From assembly GCF_000485595.1 (NCBI RefSeq), contig NW_014577398.1:7346-71345 (forward strand): 64,000 nucleotides of DNA, given 5' to 3'. The stretch is from Priapulus caudatus. Taxonomy: Eukaryota > Priapulida > Priapulimorpha > Priapulimorphida > Priapulidae. The notes under the pieces were generated by a model. It saw only the letters and a program-made list of their open reading frames with translations, was not told where the DNA came from and searched no databases. The position numbers were made by a program, and so were the translations under genes. Position 1 is the first letter of the stretch. Every line of letters begins with the position of its first letter. This document shows, in pieces, positions 52,101-61,100 of this stretch.

Positions 52101-55100
52101 ATTCGGTTCGGTGACAGGGTTTTTGTTCACCTTCACCCAACGCGTGCTGGTGACGAGCTTTCCCTCCACGATGTACTCGGTGACCGGCGCGCCGCCGTCA
52201 TCCGACGGTGGATCCCACTCCAATTCACAAGCTGTTGGCCTCACGTCGTACACCTCTGGCATGCTTGGCTGGCCAGGTTCAACTGTGGCGGAGAAAATAA
52301 CGTCCGGGTATCGTACAGTAAGACACTGCTAAGTTAAGTTAGTAACAACACAGTTTGTCAACTTACATGCACTGACCTTATGATATGTGCAACTTTTCTC
52401 ACTGCAAAGTAGTGACCTCACTGAAATTTTCTTACAACGTCTGAGAAAACTGTCAATATATGATTCTAATGACGAATTCCACGCACTGAAGTCTATATTT
52501 GAAGCATGATGCCTAGGTTAGCACTAAGCGGCGTGGTTCCACATGACTAGCTTACAGGACTTCTGACGAAGAAAGCCGCGTATGCCATGTTAGCACTCAA
52601 TCACTAATTTCAACTTCTGTTAATGACAGCAGGAAGTTATTGAAATTCACTAAATTTTGAAATTCATAACTCATTATTGAAGTTATTGAACTTCTGCTAG
52701 TCTCTTCTGACCTTTGCTTTAATTTTTGCTCTCATATTTTATGATAATATTTTATTTGTCCTCTCGCAAGATGGACACACAGCGCCATGTCTCCATCTAT
52801 TATTTAAGCTACGTACTGAAGTCGTTCGCTGCCTCGACGGGCCGGTGCATCTCGCATGGTTCGCTGAGACCCATCTTGTTCTCGGCGAACACGCGGTAGA
52901 GGTAGAGGAAGCCCTCGATGAGGTTGGGGATCTCCGCCGAGTACTGCTCCGGCGGCACAACGGCGACTCGTCGCCACGTCCTGCGGCTGTTGTCCTTGTC
53001 CTCGACGATGTAGCCTGATTATATAAGAAGGCGATATATAAGATTATATAAGATGATAAGATTATATAAGATTATTGAGAAGGAGATATATAAGATTATA
53101 TAAGATTATTGAGAAGGCGAAACAGACACATTGTTAAATGTGGTGTGCCTTATGCCGTAATTTTAATAGTGTATGGTCACAAAAATTATGCGCTAGTTAT
53201 ATATTAATATATGTGCTAATTATATATAGTCTCCAAATTCCGAACGTCTTCAAAACAGAATGTCACCTTAAACTGGATGGCTTTTCAAGTCCTAACACCA
53301 TCTGAGACATGTAAGATATGCCTGAAATATAGGCCCCCAAGCAATGGAACTTCACAGACAACTGAACGTAATGGACAGTCCCGAGGGTTACGGTCGGTAT
53401 TGGGAGAGTTGATTCTATATTATATTGTTGATATTATATATTATACTGTTTTACCTGCTCATAATTATATATATATTACATGATTGTGAAGTTCTCACTT
53501 TGGAGATTAAACTCTGGTCGTTTAGTGGAGTACTGTCATTGCTTCAAAATTTTTGCTAAACATCACAAACGTGCCCTACCAGTGAGTTCAGTTCCACCAT
53601 CATCCTCAGGTGGCTTCCAGTGCACAGTCATGCTTTCTGCCGAAACTTCCACCACCTTCAAGTCACGAGGTGGCAACGGAACATCTTAAACACAAAACAA
53701 AACACAAATTCACTTGCATGCTGTACACCTCATACGATCACAGCAAGTGAAAGACAAAAACACGACTCATCATATATAATCTCTAGTTTCGCAGCATCAC
53801 TGCTCACCCATGACAAGCACTTCTATAGGAATGGCTTCTTCTCCAGCGAGATTCTTCAGATGTAGCCAGTAAGTTCCTTCGTCTTTTTTCTCCATCTTGT
53901 TTCGAATGATTGTTGCTACGTAACCAGCTCTCTCAGGATGAATATGATAGTGCTGTGACAATTTAAAATAATAGTACAGTTGCTTGATTATAATGCACAA
54001 TTATTATTGTATGTAAAATTCTGTTAATTATTATTAACAAAAAACCAGCTCTCAAATTATAAAAGGCAACTCTAGAAAGTGGCTAACACTTGATCTCTGT
54101 CATGACACCCATTACAGCACATTCAGTGGTTATTAATATACAGTAAACTATATAACAAAAATATGAAAATGTGAAGTTCTTACCATCATTTGGTCAATTC
54201 AGCATGACAACCACTATGCTAGCAATAATACAATTTATCGGTGAATATAAAAACGATTTCATAAGCACTCGACCACTAAATGTAACACAAATCATATGCA
54301 ATTAATCTGACTACAAGTAAATCTACTTTTATCAGTAGTTCACCTGATGGATGTTCGTCCTATGATCAGTGAACAGCTGGTGGTCTCGTCCTTTGGCAAG
54401 GTCCTTGAAGTTCCACGAAGCGGAAGGTTCCGGATCACCGAAGAAGGCAATGTCCAAGTGCAGAGTTCCTCCCTTCTCCACATACACTGGTTTCTTGTAC
54501 TCGGCTCCCAGTGTATATTCTGGCTTTTCTATAAACAGAGAATTACGTGGAAATTTTTGCTTTAGCCAAAGAAGCTATGAGCTTCAAAAATAGCTATGTA
54601 TGCATCTATTGAAGATACTGCTGTTAGAAACGACTGATGGATAGTGTCACATATGTATTCATGCTATACATAGTTAACATACAAATATGCTAATGTAAGT
54701 TTAATCACGATTAATTTATTTGAGATTTAAATTAGTTTAAGATCACAAAAAGGACTTAGATATAAACATGAGCTCACTCTAGCTTATTACTCAAGCTAAC
54801 TGTCTAAGTAAGCAATATGTCTAACTAGTCTAATTCTTATTCAGAATTAGGGATGGGGTGCGGCCGACCAAACACGCGGTTTGACAAAAATAAGCCGAAT
54901 AATGTCGAGCTGCTTGTTGCTGTCACGTACCAAATGGACATTTGCATAGTGTGGCCTCCTCAGTCTCTGCAGGGTAACCTAGACCATACTTGTTCTCAGC
55001 AAACACTCTGAAGTAGTATTCATTGCCCTCTGTCAGCTCTCTGACAGTAAACGTCGTCTCGTCCGTAGCTTCAACCTGAAACAGATGCATTTAGTTGATA

Positions 55101-58100
55101 AAAAATACACTCACACGAGTATGTACACTCACACTCACACTCATACTCACATGTACATGACATACTCACATGTACATGTACACTCACACTCACACGCAAG
55201 CAAGCATGTCCGTCCCACATCAACGATGGTGCCCCTCTCCCTAGCTACACAATTGAAAAACATGTAACCACGCACGCACGCACGCACGCGCGCGCGCGCG
55301 CGCGCACGCACGCACATATTTACACATTTACACTGCAGAAAGATTCACGCTGTTACTCATTGTACCTTTGTGTATCTAGTATGGTTTCAGAAAAAAAACT
55401 TAACAAGAGTGAATAGACCCATACTGACCGCCTCCCACTCTCCATCGGGATGGGTGCGCTTTTCGACGACGTACGACGTTATTGGGCTTCCTCCATTGTC
55501 TCTTGGTCTCTGCCACTTTAAGGTGACCGAGTCTTCCGTCACATCTGTGGGGTTCAGGTGTTCAGGCCTACCGGGTGCACCTACAGAACAAGTCACAAGT
55601 ATTGTGTATTGTATGTTAAGTATTCAGGGAACATAATTATAATTATTGCCCAAGTTAAAGTGAAAAAAGGTTTTATATCTAGTGAGGAAGTAACCAAACA
55701 GTGACTTATATGCCCATGAAGATGCTGGTATGGTTCATTTTTATGATATTAACCTGTTAACGACGAGTTAACCTGTTATCCTAACACAAAACTATTAACC
55801 CTCCGTTTAAAACAAAATATTAATAACAAACTTTTACAGACAGCTTAAAACAGTTTACAGACTTACAGTAGTCCAGATTTACACACAGCTTAAAACAGTT
55901 TACAGACTTACAGTAGTGCAGATTTACAGACAGTTTAAAACAGTTTTAGTATTTAATTTTATACAGACTTTAGTATATTAGGAACCTCGAACAGTGGTGA
56001 ATACGAGTACGAAAAAATTCTCATAAAATTGCCATCTCACCGAGAACAATGACATTGATCGACTTCTGGTCCCTGCCAAGGTCGTTCTTCAGTCGGATCT
56101 GGAAGACTCCCCCGTCGTCCTTCTGCACCCGAGGAATGCTCAAAACGGCAACGTTGTCGGGCGTAATCTCAGTTATCACGCCCTCATCCTCCGCCGTTAC
56201 CATGTGCCCATTGATGATCCACGAGATTTCGGGAATCGGGAAGCCATCGAATGGCACCTCGATGACCAGGTCATCACCAGCCTCCACCGTGACCGTGTCG
56301 TTGTCGATGTACGCGGCAGGAGGCGCTAAAAGCCAAAACCATGATATTGTTGATATTTATTACGTAAAGATTTTTACGTAATTAAAAGATATTAAAAGAT
56401 TTAAAAAGACATTAAAAAAAAAGATACGCAATTAGTGAAAAATGTTTACGTAAGCAATTTTATACGTAAAGATATTTATTGCATAAAGAACAACCATAAT
56501 TATAACGTGAGAATTGACTTGATTGCAAGCATTAGCACATAAATAAATAGATGACAGATGGATAAGTACACATAGATTACCTACAGTATGAGAAACAGAC
56601 AAAATTAAAAACAAAGGACACTATTATTAAACTATTATTATATCCAGCAGGAGGTACTAAAAGCCAAAACCATTATATCATTACAACGTGAGAATTGACT
56701 TGATTGCAAGCATTAGCACATAGATATCAGATGGATACGTACACATTGATATAAGCCTATAAGTTACACCTACAGTATAAAGAATAGACAAAATATAAAA
56801 CAAAAGAAACGCTATTATTAGGCTCATAAATATTACGGTACGGAAAAGGAAGAACGAATCTACTGAATCTGTTATTACCTGGTGGTCTCTCAGCCCGCAC
56901 TGGCTGCACGGTCTCGTTGGGTTCGCCCTTTCCCACCTCATTAACAGCCCTCACTTTGAAGAAATACTCTTCTCCCTCGATGAGATGCAACACAGTGAAG
57001 TTCATTGCTGTGCATTCACCAACGACTGTCCAGTCATCCTTGTCAATTCCAGAATACTCGACAATGTATCCTATTTGCATAAAAAAATGACGATGGTTAG
57101 TTGTATTTTGGCAGAAATAGTCGCATTAAATGAGAATGAGATTTTGCTGGGCTGAACTAACAAATTCCCAAGAAGAAACACAATCAAGAAATTACTTCAG
57201 TGTACTAGAAGTGATAACACTAGTATAGGAAGTATTATCTTAAACAGTAGTGTATCACCATGACAACCATGACAATACTGATCGATACATGTCAGAATAT
57301 ACAATAGTCTGAGATCATAGGCTTATCAATGCAGAATCAAAACCATTACGAAACAAAAAGTTCCCTTTAAAAAGCATCTATGTCGTTCGTATCACAAGCA
57401 TATATTGACAAATAATGCAGATATAAATGTGAAAATCGTGGTTTTCGTTTGGAAGTTTCAATATCTTTTATCCCTTTTCATCAAATTACACCTGTAACAC
57501 TGTACTGATTTCAGCTCTTCCTTACAGACTTGATTTGCTCCGGGCACAGTCATCAATTCATACACTAATAAATCACATGGTAGGTGTTTGTGATAGATAT
57601 CGGCAGGGGTTAATATTGACAAATTTGAAAATTCCAAAATTTTTGTATGAAATTTTGTTTATTTAAAATTTAAAATGATTAATTATTGACAAACTTGGCA
57701 TTATTAAGCCTTGATATCGGGTAGATACCTGTGATGGGACAACCACAGTCACTCTCCGGTTCCTTCCAGCGCAGTGTCATCCTGTCCTCTCTCACATCTG
57801 TAACTCGCAGGTCCTTCGGTGGTTTTGGCACATCTACGTTGTAACACAAACATTCATATAGCACCAGTCATTAGGCGAATTCATCGATGTTCGTCCGCCT
57901 CACACTCTGTCACAACTACTGTCAACGTGTATTCGTAGAAATTTGACGTGACCTGGTGAATCACTCACCTATGACCTTGACTTTGATCTGAGCATCTTTG
58001 GATCCAAGTTTGTTCATCAGTCTCAGGCTATATAGTCCCCCATCTTCCAACCTGGCATCTTCAACCTTTAGTCTGGCTACCTGCTCTGAGTTGTCGATTG

Positions 58101-61100
58101 TTGTCCTACCGTCTTCATTAATTGGATTGCCCTTGTGGAACCAGTCCACCTCAGGGTCAGGTTTCCCACTAAATGGCACCTCCAGATACAGGGTTTCTCC
58201 TCCTCGGATCGTGACCACGCCCATGTACTTAGCGTCAAGATAGCAGTCGGGAGCAGCTGTGAAAATAAAGATATATCGTGTATACATGTGCTCATGTAAC
58301 ACATACAAGCTCACACAGCTGCGCCACTGCAAAAACATACAATGCCTTAAAATCTCACAAGCATAGATACACACACGCACACACGCACGCATGCACACAC
58401 ATATTTATTTATTTATTTATTTATATGTAAAGATTAAATTAGCCAGGTAGCCAGGTTTAACCCTGATTAACATTGAATATTTAACTGATCTGACTCCGAA
58501 CATGCTACATTACTGCATTAATTTTAACGACAATCATCGTCACATACCAGGTGGGCTATCAGCCTTAATTGGCTTAGTAGTCTCCAATGGATCACTGTCA
58601 CCAATGTCATTTTTGGCTGTCACTCTAAAGTGATACTCTTGTCCTTCAGTGAGATTAGGCACCTTCATGTTGCAGCTGTCCGTGATACCAACCTCCTCCC
58701 AGTCATCCTTATCCACGCCAGCCTTCTCAACAAGGTAGCCTAAAGATTATCAGTGAAAAGAGATTTAGATTTGCGCTTTATAGGAAACAGGGGACGAGTC
58801 ATAGTATAATAGGTAGTAGTAATAAGGCATCATAGTTGTAGTATAACAGGATGTTAATATAAAACGAGAACCAATCTTGACCTTTCCATCAGAATAAGAA
58901 GTTTCATAGTCCCCATAGTCTTTCATAGTAACCCTCACGAATCGAGTTCATAACATATATTTTTCTAGAGTATCTAATAGAGACTACATCACACTTAACA
59001 GAGATAAATATGACACGGTTATGAGCATATATTCACCAGTGACAGGGGCACCTCCATCATCCAGTGGTTCTTGCCAGCGAATCGTGATGCTGTCAGGCAT
59101 GATATTTGTTGCCTTGAGGTTTGTTGGCATATCAGGTTTGTCTAATCCAAAGAAAGTAAAATGAAATGAGATATTTTAAGGAAGAAAGCGCACAGAAACT
59201 AGTCATCTTAATCTTAAAAAAAATTACATTCAAGCTGCGAAACCACAGGAGACATATTTTCGACATTATTCCCGCAATGTGTTTCTTCTGTTGCCGACAT
59301 AACATAACATAAAACAGGACATAAAAGTAATATCATTTCATAAATGCCTCCCTAAGAGACACACTAGATGCAATCTACTATCTCAGTCTGAACAATTTAG
59401 CACATCGTGCCAATGTAATCTAAAATGAATGCATAAGCATTTGCTTACCGATAACCTTGACCCTAAGATGGCAATCCTTGGTACCAAGCTCGTTTGAGAG
59501 TTTCATAACATACGGTCCACTGTCATTTCTGTTGACGTTTGTCACAGTCAATCTGGCATGGAGAAAACATCAACTCTATGTACATTCATGTGGTCAAGCA
59601 TTACTAAGTGGCAATAATTATCCTAAATATTATCATACATTTTTTGTATGTTGAACTATAAGGGAAATGAAAATATGTTATATTACATGAAAATTAAAAA
59701 ATCAAAATGCGTGATGATACCATATGAAGAATTTTGACACCAAATGTCAAATATTGCAGTAGAATTTCACCTGGCTACAAAGTCAGTGTCATCCAAGTTC
59801 AATCGGTCATCCGAACCCATGGTTAGCGGCTTGCCATTATGGTTCCACCTGACAGTTGGGTCTGGTTTGCCAGAGAATGGTATCTCAACATCAAGAGTTT
59901 CTCCACCCTTGAGTGTGATTGTCCCTGCATACTTGGCATCCAAATCAAAGTCTGGTGGAGCTGTGGTAAGATATCTCTGCATTAATTTATCGGGCCTCAT
60001 GATATTTGAAGGCAATAGCTTTATATATGACTAATACAGACCTAACACATACTCTACTTTTCTAATTTCAAATTTTCTATATAATTACTTAGTGTTGAAT
60101 CCCTTTTCCATACCGAGAAAAAACGTTATTAGGAAACCATTAGGAAACCATTTTTTAGGTAATACTAATATATGAATGGCACATGAATTACAAGCTGAAC
60201 AAACGTATCAATTTAGTAACAGAAAATACCTGGTGGTCTTTCGGCCTTAATTGGATGGTCTGTTGTGATAGGATCACTGTCGCCAATGTCATTTCTAGCT
60301 CTCACTCTGAAGTTATACTCATGTCCCTCTGTCAGGTTAGGAATCTTGCAATTAACAGTAAGATGGTCGACTACATCCACCTCTTCCCAGTTGTCCATAT
60401 CGGAAATATCACATTTCTCAACAGCGTAGGCTGCAAGGAACAGTCAAGCATACGATTAAATCAACACGCATTAACGTATATATCATGAAACTTAAAATCT
60501 TTCATACAACCAAAACAGTAAATGTTTCTCAGAAAATAATCTTGATCCTACAACTACTTAAATGATATTCTCCCAGCAATGCACTGGTTTTGGAACTGAA
60601 CTAGTATTGAATATTATACATATTTTGCATTAATATACATTTATAATAATTTCACGTGACAAGCTGATAACGCTGAATGGTATAGCGATTAATTAAAAGA
60701 TGTTAATTACCAGAGATAGGGCTTCCACCATCCTCTTCAGGTTCCCTCCAGCGGATAACCATGCTGTCGGCCATGATGTTGGTGACCTTGAGGTCGCGGG
60801 GTGGCTTCGGATGATCTAAACACAGAGATGTAGTTTTAATATATCGTAACTGTAGTGTCATCGTGCACACCTTTACTAACACAATTTTCATTAAGAAGAC
60901 AGACAAATAATGGGAAATTGCTATTAAGTCCTAGAATTTCAATCTACTAAAGTTAAAACTGCACGTGCCAATCACGGTAACTTTGATGTCGACATCCTTT
61001 GAGCCCAGGTCGTTCTTGAGTTTCAGGGTGTAGGTTCCAGAATCGTTACGTCGAACGTCTTCCACAGTGAGCTTAGCGACAGAATCGTCATCCTTCATGT

